8,184 nucleotides of DNA from Verrucomicrobiota bacterium. GTDB taxonomy: Bacteria > Verrucomicrobiota > Verrucomicrobiia > Opitutales > Opitutaceae. The translations under genes and the position numbers were made by a program. The DNA is taken from the NCBI GenBank assembly GCA_023443985.1, contig JAEZSJ010000390.1, forward strand, positions 1 to 8,184, read 5' to 3'. The notes under the pieces are model-generated. The model searched no databases, was not told where the DNA came from, and saw only the letters and a program-made list of their open reading frames with translations. Shown here in pieces: positions 1-6,394 of the stretch (position 1 is the stretch's first letter; each line of letters begins with the position of its first letter).

Positions 1-776
1 ACGCCGACCAGCCCGGCCTCGGCGGCCAGCAGCAGCAGCGCGGCCACCCCGACTCCGAGCAACGCCCCCCAGGCGTGGCGGTTCCATTGGAAATCGCGTC
101 GCTTCGTCCGGAGAAAGGCCGCCTCGCGCAGGTCCATCGCCCACAGCTGGCCGGCCGTGAGCGCGCCGCTTCCCGCTTCGCGGGCGGCGCCGCCCTCCTG
201 CGGCACCCAGTGGAACTCGTACCGCGCACCGCGCACCGTGCACGGTGTATCGGCCAACCGGAAACGCCGCACACGCCGCTCGCTCGCCGCCAGCCGCCCG
301 AGCACGTGCTCGCGGGCCGCCTCCGCTCCGGCCGGCTCGTCCGACACCGGCCGGCTCACGATGCGGCGCGGCAGGGCCGAGCCCGTCGCAAACTCCAACG
401 CGGTGATGCACTCCGGCGTCTCCAGGAGGACGATGCCGCCGAGGGTGTCGGCCCGCGGCAGCCAGGTCGCGAAATCCGGGACCACGAACGCGGCCTGCGC
501 CCACGCCTCCTGCGCGCCGGCGAACTTCCGTCGCAACGCGGCGAACACCACGAGCCCGCCCGGCACGGCGACATGGCCGCGTGCGAGCTGCTCCTCCCCG
601 AACGGGGAGTCGGTCTCGAGGGCCAGCGCGGCAAGCGCCGGCAGCTCCCGCTCGGGCGTGCCCGCCGGCACCGGGGCCGCCGCCGTGAAGAAGTGCCGGC
701 CGGGGACCAGGATCACCGGGCGTTCGGGAGGCCTCCCGCCCCCGGCGTGTTTGGGATGTGTGGATTTTTCCGCCAC
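1..776 (-). CDS. gspL: GspL-like T2SS inner-membrane protein, 3' end missing
   Basis: The frame is open from a GTG at 776 to the left edge, giving 258 codons with no stop and the GC-rich third positions of its neighbours. It has no ATG start. Residues 1 to about 235 are hydrophilic and soluble. They are followed by a basic stretch (RTKRRDFQWNRH) and a hydrophobic run (WGALLGVGVAALLLLAAEAG) that looks like a single membrane helix with the cytoplasm on its N side. GspL of type II secretion has this plan: a cytoplasmic actin-like domain that docks the GspE ATPase, one transmembrane helix, then a periplasmic domain, here beyond the window. Position right after gspK also fits. The family call rests on architecture and gene order, because the cytoplasmic domain shows no motif I can recognise; a PilM/PilN-type fusion is an alternative. 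Start choice: the GTG lies 2 nt after the gspK stop, and no Shine-Dalgarno is visible. A CTG at 782, in the same frame, overlaps the gspK stop as CTGA. Confidence 0.68.
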   Translation of the reverse strand, partial: MAEKSTHPKHAGGGRPPERPVILVPGRHFFTAAAPVPAGTPERELPALAALALETDSPFGEEQLARGHVAVPGGLVVFAALRRKFAGAQEAWAQAAFVVPDFATWLPRADTLGGIVLLETPECITALEFATGSALPRRIVSRPVSDEPAGAEAAREHVLGRLAASERRVRRFRLADTPCTVRGARYEFHWVPQEGGAAREAGSGALTAGQLWAMDLREAAFLRTKRRDFQWNRHAWGALLGVGVAALLLLAAEAGLVG

Positions 777-778
777 GT

Positions 779-1918
779 TCAGGGTGTCGGCTGAGAATCG
801 GCGATGCTAGATGCGGGCGGGTCCTCCACAAGCTCAAGAAACCGGAAAGGATACTCCGGACCGCCCGCCCCGCCAACGCCGCCTGTCGTCCGGGTGCTCG
901 CGCGTTCCGGCCGCGCGCCGGTGGAGCGGCCGCGGGCGCCGGTCGCGTCGGTCCGCACCACCGCCCGCAGGCGGAACTCGGCCTGTCTTTCCCGCACGGT
1001 GACGACGATCCCGAGCTGACGCGTCTGCACCCCGAACTGGCCCGTCCCGGGCAACTCCCCCACCCGCTCGGCGAGCTCCCGCACGGAGCGGAAATAGCCC
1101 GGGCCGGCCGCGCGGGTCCCGTCGGCCTCGTCGCGGACCCGGGCGAGCGTCTCGAGCTGCCGGGTGTCGAGCAGGCCGGAGGCGCGCAGCGTCTCCTCCG
1201 GCATTGTGTTGAGATTTATGTTACCATCGCTCCAGAGGCTCACCCGCCGGGTGAACTCCTCGAAGCGCGGGGTCGGCCGGCCGGACTCGGTGAACATGAG
1301 GTCGGCGAAGCCCTGCACGGCGGCGAGCTCGGCGAAGGACCGCGGCGTGGCGTTCGCGGCCACGTGCGCCGGATCGGTGCGGAGGTAGTCCTCCTTCTCG
1401 GCGCCGAACGGCCGCGTGTTGTCGTCGGCATCGATCCAGTCGATGAGGCTGTCGGTGAGCACCTCGACCTCGCCGGCCTCGAAGCCCAGATCGGTGAACA
1501 GCGCGACCAGCGCCGGCTCGGCGAGCTCGGCGTTGGCGAGGGGCAGTTTGCCGTTCTCGTCGGCGAACTCCACGGTCACCTCACGCCCGGGCTCCGGCTC
1601 GTAGCCGGCCAGCGGCAGCGGGTCGGCCCAGCCCTGCGCGGGGGCATAGAGCCCGCCGTCGATCTCGCGGTGGAGGGCCAGCACGCCGAGCGTGGCCTCG
1701 AGTGCCGAATACGCCTCGCCGCGCAGCCGGTTGCGCTGGAGGTGGTAGCCCTCGCCCGCCATCTCCGCGAGGGCGCGTTCGCTGAACTTCAGGATCGCCG
1801 CCGAGGTGATCACGATCAGCACGAGCACGAGCAGCAGCACGGAGCCGCGGCGGAGCCGCGCGGCGCGGGTGCTCGCCCGGCGCGAGGCGGGTGGTTGCCC
1901 TGGCCCGGCCCCGTTCAT
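779..1918 (-). CDS. gspK: T2SS minor pseudopilin GspK
   Basis: This 379-residue protein is the large minor pseudopilin, which with GspI and GspJ forms the tip of the periplasmic pseudopilus. The basic leader ends in RLRRG (residues 21-25). The mature N-terminal helix follows (SVLLLVLVLIVITSAAILKF, 26-45). It lacks the Glu at position +5 found in the other pseudopilins, which is typical of GspK. The globular part carries the family hallmarks: DENGKLPLANAEL (120-132), DSLIDWIDADD (156-166), GAEKEDY (172-178) and the helix-hairpin-helix-like INLNTMPEETL (234-244). The C-terminus has a Gly/Arg/Thr-rich stretch (about 324-354) and then YPFRFLELVED. The length is close to the usual 300-380 residues. 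The ATG overlaps the gspJ stop as ATGA, which fixes the start. The gene sits in the gspG-to-gspL operon. Confidence 0.92.
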   Translation of the reverse strand: MNGAGPGQPPASRRASTRAARLRRGSVLLLVLVLIVITSAAILKFSERALAEMAGEGYHLQRNRLRGEAYSALEATLGVLALHREIDGGLYAPAQGWADPLPLAGYEPEPGREVTVEFADENGKLPLANAELAEPALVALFTDLGFEAGEVEVLTDSLIDWIDADDNTRPFGAEKEDYLRTDPAHVAANATPRSFAELAAVQGFADLMFTESGRPTPRFEEFTRRVSLWSDGNINLNTMPEETLRASGLLDTRQLETLARVRDEADGTRAAGPGYFRSVRELAERVGELPGTGQFGVQTRQLGIVVTVRERQAEFRLRAVVRTDATGARGRSTGARPERASTRTTGGVGGAGGPEYPFRFLELVEDPPASSIADSQPTP

Positions 1919-2955
1919 CGCAAGGGCGCCCCCCCGGGCGCCTCCGGCAGCGTGATCGCGACCTCCCGCTCGTACCCGCGGTAGGCGAACGCGAGGCGCA
2001 CGCGTTGCGGCACGCGCCAGCCGCCGTTGCCGTCCGCCTGCGGCTGGGCGGAATGGCTCCACGCCTTCCGCTCCGCATCGTAATATTCGAAGGATACACC
2101 GCGCCCGAAGGGCGAGAGCTGCGTCTTGCGCGGCCGGCCGCTGCCGTAGTCCTCCTCGAGCTTCGATTTCCAGAGCAGCACCAGCCCCTCGTCGGCATTG
2201 ACCTGCAGGGCGCATTCGACCTGCGGCAGCGGCCGGTGCGGCCAGACGCACTGGCCGGGCGCCTCGTCGACCTCGAACATCAGCATCGGCGACCCGCCTT
2301 CGTACCCGGCGGGCGTGCCGAACCGGAACCGCACCCCCGACCCCTCCGGCGCGGCCGTGGTGGTCGGCACCGGAATCGGACTCCCGCCCCCCGGGGGCGG
2401 ATGCTCCGCATCGGCCTCGCGCACCGGCCGGGGCAGGCGTCCCCGCCCTCCGGTGTCGCGCGGCGTTCCTTGGATCCGCGTGACAAAACCCGCCAGCGCG
2501 AGCACTTCGCCGGCCCATTGCCGGCGGGCGACCTGTCCGGCGAGCCGGACACCGAGCCGGCGCAGCGCGGCCGCATAGGTCTCGGCCGGGGCGAACCGGT
2601 CCGGTCCGGCCACGGCCGCCACCACCGCCCCGCGCGGGGCCGGGTTCAGCGCGCCGGTGCTCGACCGCGCCCGCTCGGGCGTGGTCGCCTCGGGCAACTC
2701 GACCGACTGCTGCACGAGCGCGTCGACGAAGCGCGTCACCCCGCGCACATGGCGGTCGAAGAGCCGTTCCTCCGATCCGCCGCCCCAGAGCTCGCCCATC
2801 GAGAGCACGAAAAAGTTCACCGCCACGAGCAGCATCGCCGCCAACGCCACTGCGAGCAGGATCTCCAACAGCGTGAAACCGCGCCCGGCCCGGCCGCTCC
2901 TGGATCGCGAAAACATCGCCGCCGGGAGACGGCGGTTGCGCGCAGCCGGTTTCAT
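1915..2955 (-). CDS. gspJ: T2SS minor pseudopilin GspJ, enlarged
   Basis: This 346-residue minor pseudopilin would join GspI and GspK at the pseudopilus tip. The prepilin cleavage site is GRG|FTLLE, with Gly26 at -1, Phe27 at +1 and Glu31 at +5, followed by a hydrophobic helix to about residue 52. The C-terminal part has the GspJ-like pattern LSPFGRGVSFEYYDAERKAW (280-299) then WRVPQRVRLAF (313-323) and a final strand ending ITLP. Most GspJ proteins are near 200 residues. Here about 115 extra residues (roughly 91-207) lie between the N-terminal helix and the conserved end. They include a Pro/Gly/Thr-rich linker (HPPPGGGSPIPVPTTTAAP). Codon use stays GC-rich at third positions throughout, so this looks like real coding sequence and not a frameshift. 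The ATG at 2955 overlaps the gspI stop as ATGA; Met14 is a possible alternative start. Confidence 0.88.
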   Translation of the reverse strand: MKPAARNRRLPAAMFSRSRSGRAGRGFTLLEILLAVALAAMLLVAVNFFVLSMGELWGGGSEERLFDRHVRGVTRFVDALVQQSVELPEATTPERARSSTGALNPAPRGAVVAAVAGPDRFAPAETYAAALRRLGVRLAGQVARRQWAGEVLALAGFVTRIQGTPRDTGGRGRLPRPVREADAEHPPPGGGSPIPVPTTTAAPEGSGVRFRFGTPAGYEGGSPMLMFEVDEAPGQCVWPHRPLPQVECALQVNADEGLVLLWKSKLEEDYGSGRPRKTQLSPFGRGVSFEYYDAERKAWSHSAQPQADGNGGWRVPQRVRLAFAYRGYEREVAITLPEAPGGAPLR

Positions 2956-3437
2956 GGCGCCCCCGTCGTCGCCACTCCGCGAGTGCGACGCTCCTCTTCG
3001 ATCCGTTTCTTCGCCTCCTCCAGCAACTGCCCCCGCTCGGTGGGCTCGGACCACGCCGGGCGAAGCACAGTCAGCCGCTCGTGGTGCCGCCGGGGCTCGC
3101 CGCGCTCGACCGCCATCTCCACCTGCAGGTCGACCACGAAAAGGTCCACCAGCGGGGCCGCCTCGACCTGCGCCGTCCAGGAGAGCCGGGCGTTCGCGGG
3201 GGTCTGGATCTCCCCGCCTTGCGCGACCTGGTCCCGATCCGTCTCCCAGAGCACCTGCTCGCGCACCCAGCGCACCTCCTGCTCGAATTCGCGGTCGAGC
3301 CGCGTGGCCGCAAGGTTCTCCACGATGTTGAGGTACGACGACGTCAACACGACTACGGCGACGGCGAACAACGTGATCGCGAGCAGCACCTCGATCAACG
3401 TGAAGCCGCCCCGGTTCCAGCGCCGGCGCCGTTTCAC
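2952..3437 (-). CDS. gspI: T2SS minor pseudopilin GspI
   Basis: This 161-residue minor pseudopilin is thought to nucleate the GspI-J-K tip complex. The leader is short and very basic (residues 1-11, KRRRRWNRGG). Cleavage is expected at GG|FTLIE, with Gly11 at -1, Phe12 at +1 and Glu16 at +5, followed by a helix to about residue 35. The later segment LSWTAQVEAAPLVDLFVVDL is a beta-rich core like that of other GspI proteins. A strongly charged, probably helical tail (PTERGQLLEEAKKRIEEERR) extends the C-terminus. The start is GTG at 3437. It overlaps the gspH stop as GTGA and has a strong GGGGAGG Shine-Dalgarno 6 nt upstream. The same frame is open further upstream to an ATG at 3491, but that start would lie well inside gspH and add 18 residues to the leader, so I rejected it. 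Confidence 0.9.
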   Translation of the reverse strand: MKRRRRWNRGGFTLIEVLLAITLFAVAVVVLTSSYLNIVENLAATRLDREFEQEVRWVREQVLWETDRDQVAQGGEIQTPANARLSWTAQVEAAPLVDLFVVDLQVEMAVERGEPRRHHERLTVLRPAWSEPTERGQLLEEAKKRIEEERRTRGVATTGAP

Positions 3438-4024
3438 GAGCCGCCTCCCCTTCCCGCCGCATCGCCGGTGAGCATCTCGGCCCCGGTCCACGGATCGATC
3501 ACGACGCGGCGTTTGTAGGCGCCGAGCTCGAACTCGACCGCAAAAGTCTGGCAGGTGCCGTCGGGGAAGAGCCGCACGCTGCGGGTCGGCCGGCGGGTGA
3601 CGAGCGCGCCCCGGACGAGGATGAAGTCGTTCGCCGCCACCTCCTCCGAGAAGGTCGCCACACAGTCCTTGCCGGCGGCCTCGCCGGCGACTGGCACGCT
3701 CGTGTCGCCGGCCAGGCCGGTGAGCACGAAGGATTTCGCCTCCTCATCCCACCAGAGCTCGACCGGGCGGCGCGTCGCCAGGGCGCGCTCGCGGCCCTGG
3801 CCCATCGCCCGCCAAAACGCGCCTTCGAACTCGTCGGCGGGCGAGGAGCGCCCGAGCGACTCGACGCTGACCAGAAACATCGTGCCCGCCACGGCGATCA
3901 GGGCGATCACCAGCAGCACCTCGAACAACGTGAAGGCGCCCGCGCCCACCCGCCCCGGTTCGGCCCGGGCGCCCGGCGTGCGCCCGGCTCGTCGTGGGCG
4001 GCCGCGTTGAAGAAACCCGGTCAC
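3434..4024 (-). CDS. gspH: T2SS minor pseudopilin GspH
   Basis: This 196-residue protein is a minor pseudopilin in the GspH position, between gspG and gspI. The mature N-terminus is FTLFEVLLVIALIAVAG (from Phe31, Glu35 at +5). The residue before the cut is Ala30 (GAGA|FTLFE), not the usual Gly. The leader is long for this class (30 residues) and rich in Arg and Gly. The rest is beta-rich with a FATRR-like segment (ALATRRPVELWWDEE) and a closing segment YKRRVVIDPWTGAEMLTG. GspH caps or joins the main GspG filament to the tip. The start is GTG at 4024, overlapping the gspG stop as GTGA, with no clear Shine-Dalgarno, so it may depend on coupling. An in-frame GTG at 3949 (Val26) is an alternative that would leave a 5-residue uncharged leader, which I consider less likely. 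Confidence 0.86.
   Translation of the reverse strand: MTGFLQRGRPRRAGRTPGARAEPGRVGAGAFTLFEVLLVIALIAVAGTMFLVSVESLGRSSPADEFEGAFWRAMGQGRERALATRRPVELWWDEEAKSFVLTGLAGDTSVPVAGEAAGKDCVATFSEEVAANDFILVRGALVTRRPTRSVRLFPDGTCQTFAVEFELGAYKRRVVIDPWTGAEMLTGDAAGRGGGS
3444..3450 (-). promoter_or_regulatory. Shine-Dalgarno of gspI
   Basis: GGGGAGG on the minus strand lies 6 nt before the GTG at 3437. It is the only strong Shine-Dalgarno among the overlapping gsp junctions. It decides the gspI start in favour of this GTG over the more upstream ATG at 3491. Confidence 0.75.
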
Positions 4025-4464
4025 CAGTTGCCGATGTCGTCGGCGGTCCCGTCCTTGCGATCCGGGCCGGCCGACCAGACATCGTAGCGGTCGGTGTTGT
4101 GCGATCCCGGATACCGGTAGAAATACGGGGTGCCCCAGGGGTCGACGGGCGCCTTGCCGCCGTCGGCCTTGATGTAGGGCCCGCGCCAGCGCTCGGCGCC
4201 CGAGGCCGGCGCGGTGATCAACGCCTGGATCCCTTCCTCGGTGGTGGGATAGCCGCCCATGGCGATCTTGTAGCTGGTGAGCGGCACCTCGAGGCTCTGT
4301 TTCACGAAGATCTTCGCGACCTGCTCCTGGTTCTGGCCGAAGATCCGGTCGGCGTTCATCACGGCCACACCCGCGAGCAGCGCGAGCAGCGCCACCGCGA
4401 TCAGCACCTCGAACAGGGTGAACGCCGCACGCCGGGCGCGGGATTTTTCAGGGTTGCGAAGCAT
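4021..4464 (-). CDS. gspG: T2SS major pseudopilin GspG
   Basis: This 147-residue protein is the major pseudopilin, the subunit that polymerises in the periplasm to push substrates through the GspD secretin. The leader (residues 1-14, basic) ends in Ala, with cleavage expected at RRAA|FTLFE (Phe15 at +1, Glu19 at +5). The N-terminal helix follows. Family signatures are unusually clear: GGYPTTEEGIQALITAP (70-86), WRGPYIKADGG (93-103), PVDPWGTPYFYRYPG (106-120) and the C-terminal SAGPDRKDGTADDIGNW (131-147). That C-terminal loop corresponds to the calcium-binding loop of GspG. It is the first gene of the gspG-L cluster. The start is the only ATG in reach; no Shine-Dalgarno is visible before it. 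Confidence 0.96.
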   Translation of the reverse strand: MLRNPEKSRARRAAFTLFEVLIAVALLALLAGVAVMNADRIFGQNQEQVAKIFVKQSLEVPLTSYKIAMGGYPTTEEGIQALITAPASGAERWRGPYIKADGGKAPVDPWGTPYFYRYPGSHNTDRYDVWSAGPDRKDGTADDIGNW

Positions 4465-4470
4465 GCGCGC

Positions 4471-4498
4471 AGAATGGGAAGCCGGGTTTCCGGGTCAA
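4471..4498 (-). promoter_or_regulatory. weak promoter-like pair upstream of gspG
   Basis: On the minus strand TTGACC (4498-4493) matches five of six bases of a sigma-70 -35 box. About 16 nt further on, CATTCT (4476-4471) is a poor -10 match. If used, transcription would begin at or next to the gspG ATG. It sits in the 65-nt gap between the EVE gene and gspG. The match is weak in so GC-rich a genome, and readthrough from the EVE gene is equally possible. Confidence 0.2.
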
Positions 4499-4529
4499 GT
4501 TGCCGCTCCGGGCGCCGGCACGTGCGCGT

Positions 4530-4958
4530 TCAACCGCCGAGGTCGACGATCCGCGCATGCTCCGCCGCACTCAACGGCACGACCGACAACCGGCTCTGCC
4601 GCAGCAATGCGCACTGCTCGAACCCGGGCTCGGTCTTGAGCACGCCGAGCGTCACCGGCTGCGCGAGCGCCCGCATCGGTTCGAGCTCCACGGCCGACCA
4701 GTCGCCCGCGCCCCCGCGCGCCGTGGGATCCGCAAACGCCGCGCGCCGCACGCGCGCCACGCCCACGACCGCCTTCACCTCGCCGCTGGCGTAGAAGAGC
4801 ACCGTGTCGCCCACGCGCATCGCGCGCAGATTGTTGCGCGCCTGGAAATTTCGCACGCCGGTCCACTGTGTGCCGCCGTCGCGCACGAAGTCCGCCCACG
4901 CGTAGTCCTCGGGTTCCTGTTTCACCAACCAGTGCTGTGTCGTCGTCTTCGTCGCCAT
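4530..4958 (-). CDS. EVE-domain protein (thymocyte nuclear protein 1 family)
   Basis: This 142-residue protein is a single EVE domain (COG2947, formerly DUF55). EVE domains have a PUA-like fold and are known or proposed to bind modified bases in DNA or RNA. The family signatures run the full length: HWLVKQEPEDYAWADF (9-24), WTGVRNFQARNNLRAMRVGD (32-51), VLFYASG (53-59), VVGVARV (64-70), ADPTA (76-80), PVTLGVLK (101-108) and RQSRLSVVPLS (120-130). The length is normal for a stand-alone bacterial member. The ATG is supported by a GAGG 8 nt upstream. It lies 65 nt upstream of gspG on the same strand, but nothing ties it to secretion; standalone EVE genes are common in varied contexts. No restriction or modification gene is in view, and the exact ligand cannot be read from the sequence. 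Confidence 0.93.
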   Translation of the reverse strand: MATKTTTQHWLVKQEPEDYAWADFVRDGGTQWTGVRNFQARNNLRAMRVGDTVLFYASGEVKAVVGVARVRRAAFADPTARGGAGDWSAVELEPMRALAQPVTLGVLKTEPGFEQCALLRQSRLSVVPLSAAEHARIVDLGG

Positions 4959-4966
4959 GGCGGAAT

Positions 4967-4970
4967 CCTC
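4967..4970 (-). promoter_or_regulatory. Shine-Dalgarno of the EVE gene
   Basis: GAGG on the minus strand lies 8 nt before the ATG at 4958, supporting that start. Confidence 0.55.
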
Positions 4971-5029
4971 GGGAGTGGTTCAGGTTTGGAAAACTGCGGT
5001 GGAAGTCAGGCTATCGAAACCGTTTGGGA

Positions 5030-5171
5030 CACAGAGTCCACAGAGCGACTCCGCCGCAACCACGCACCCGGAACCAACCACCACGGATTCCACGGATGGG
5101 CACGGATTCCGGAACTCCGATCCGTGATGATCCGTGATATCCGTGGGCTCCGCCGCTTCTGTGCCCTGTCC
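5030..5171. repeat. intergenic dyad element, CACAGAG and CACGGAT words
   Basis: This noncoding stretch lies between folE2 and the EVE gene. Its core is three CACGGAT words at 5082, 5091 and 5101 followed, after a 12-nt centre (5108-5119), by three ATCCGTG words at 5120, 5130 and 5139. Spacings are 9 and 10, then 10 and 9, so the right arm mirrors the left. Paired arms (5081-5107 with 5120-5146) would give about 22 of 27 Watson-Crick pairs. Outside the core lie CACAGAG at 5030 and 5039 on the left and TTCTGTG at 5157 on the right, a second, looser inverted pair. CTCCGCCGC occurs at 5049 and 5148 as a direct repeat. From memory, similar short-word repeats occur between genes in Verrucomicrobiota and related phyla, but I could not check. 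Possible roles include a mobile repeat of REP or MITE type, or an RNA hairpin that ends or stabilises the folE2 transcript. Confidence 0.8.
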
Positions 5172-5196
5172 GGCGTCGCAACGGCTTCGTTCCCCG

Positions 5197-6186
5197 TCAG
5201 CAGATCAGCGCGCCGAAGTCGGCAAAGTCGCCGCGGAAGCCGCCGCGCACGCCCTTCACGATCACGGCCACGGCGTCGTGCGAATGCAACGACTCGAGGT
5301 GCGCACACGCGACCTGGAAATCGGCGATGCGCCGATCGGCGTCGAGCTGCGCATGGAGCAGCCGCGCGGCATCCTCGACGAACTTGCTGTACGCGCCGTT
5401 GAGCTCGGCGAACGCCTGCTCGTCCTCGCGTTTCACCATCACCTGCGTCTCGGTGCTGAGCGCGGCGAGGCAGAGCTTCTGCAGGTCCTCGATCGCGAGC
5501 TTCCTCCCCTCGGCCACCTCCACGCTCACCCGCGCCTTGCTGCGCTGCGAATGCGGGATGCTGTAGACGCCACGGCCGGTGCGGGCGTGCTCGCTCAACT
5601 CGTCCGAGCACGGACAGGCCGACGAATACACGAAGTCGAAATGGATCCGCCGCCGCGCCTTGTCGTCGGCACCGAGCACGCCTTCGTAGACGCACTCGTA
5701 GAACTGCCAGCCCTCCAGCCCGCTGCGCAGCGCCGGTTGGAGGATCGGGTACGAGAACCGCACCCGCAGCCGCGCCTCCGGGCTGCCGAGCTCCTTGCGG
5801 TACGCCGCGAGGACCTTCGGCAACAGCTCCGGCGTGAAGGTCTTCTCCGCGAAGCGGTAGAACGTCCGCACGATGCGCGACATGTTGATGCCCTTCGCGC
5901 CCGCCCCGAGCGACACCGTGCCGGTCACGCTCGCCGGCAGCTCGCGCGCCGCGCCGCCCTTCACCGCAAACCGCAGCGGCAGGCGGAAGTTCGACACGCC
6001 GACCTGCTGGATCGGCACATCGGCGCCCTGGATCTGGCCGGCCGGCCCCATCATGTCGGGCAGCGACTCGCGGTACTCGGGCGTGACGCGGAACGCCGGA
6101 TCGTAGGCCTTGCGGGCGGGCACATGGCAGCCGGACTTCCCGCAACGCGGGCAGGGCTCGGCAGAATGGTGGGCGGATTTCTTCAT
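5197..6186 (-). CDS. folE2: GTP cyclohydrolase FolE2 (type IB)
   Basis: This 329-residue enzyme converts GTP to 7,8-dihydroneopterin triphosphate, the first step towards tetrahydrofolate and queuosine-type bases. FolE2 (COG1469) is the metal-flexible alternative to zinc-dependent FolE. Visible family signatures are GVSNFRLPL (63-71), KGINMSRIVRTFYRF (98-112), SACPCS (189-194, containing the expected catalytic Cys191), SIPHSQRSKARVSVEV (209-224, His212), YSKFVEDAARLLH (266-278) and LESLHSHDAVAVI (298-310, His303 as a likely active-site His). Residues 1-45 are an extra N-terminal piece with a CPRCGKSGCH motif (Cys12, Cys15, Cys20, His21), which looks like a small metal knuckle. The start chosen is the ATG at 6186, supported by this motif and the drop in protein-like sequence upstream; no good Shine-Dalgarno is seen. 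The frame extends further upstream to an ATG at 6330, which I rejected. It is divergent from the secreted-protein gene. I saw no obvious Zur-type operator, although Zur control is known for folE2 elsewhere. Confidence 0.94.
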   Translation of the reverse strand: MKKSAHHSAEPCPRCGKSGCHVPARKAYDPAFRVTPEYRESLPDMMGPAGQIQGADVPIQQVGVSNFRLPLRFAVKGGAARELPASVTGTVSLGAGAKGINMSRIVRTFYRFAEKTFTPELLPKVLAAYRKELGSPEARLRVRFSYPILQPALRSGLEGWQFYECVYEGVLGADDKARRRIHFDFVYSSACPCSDELSEHARTGRGVYSIPHSQRSKARVSVEVAEGRKLAIEDLQKLCLAALSTETQVMVKREDEQAFAELNGAYSKFVEDAARLLHAQLDADRRIADFQVACAHLESLHSHDAVAVIVKGVRGGFRGDFADFGALIC

Positions 6187-6394
6187 GTTCGTTTTTGGTG
6201 CGCGGCGACCGGGCGGGTGACGATAACCGCCGGCGCGAATGGCACGCTGGGCCGCCGCGAGCGCAGAGCTGTTGCACACAACGCCGGCGCGGTCAACGCG
6301 CCGCATCGCCCCGCCCCCGGGCCCGGCCAACCGCGCCGCGCGCGACCCCCGCCCGCGAAGATCACGCCTCCCTTACCAGTCGAGGCTTTCCCCG

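Noticed and set aside
725..738. Perfect 14-bp palindrome CGGGAGGCCTCCCG near the gspL start
   Set aside because: It lies within coding sequence and is a simple GC palindrome. There is no T-run and no second copy to suggest a terminator or operator.
758..3471. Long plus-strand frames (for example 758-1984 and 1891-3471) opposite the gsp genes
   Set aside because: They are antisense shadows caused by high GC. They lack domains and are rich in Arg/Pro/Gly, while the minus-strand frames carry clear pseudopilin motifs.
3438..3491. Upstream ATG start for gspI at 3491
   Set aside because: It would overlap gspH by 58 nt and give an untypical long leader. The GTG at 3437 has a strong Shine-Dalgarno and the GTGA overlap.
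6187..6330. Extended FolE2 start at 6330
   Set aside because: The added 48 residues are Ala/Arg/Gly-rich and not protein-like. The ATG at 6186 precedes a plausible N-terminus.
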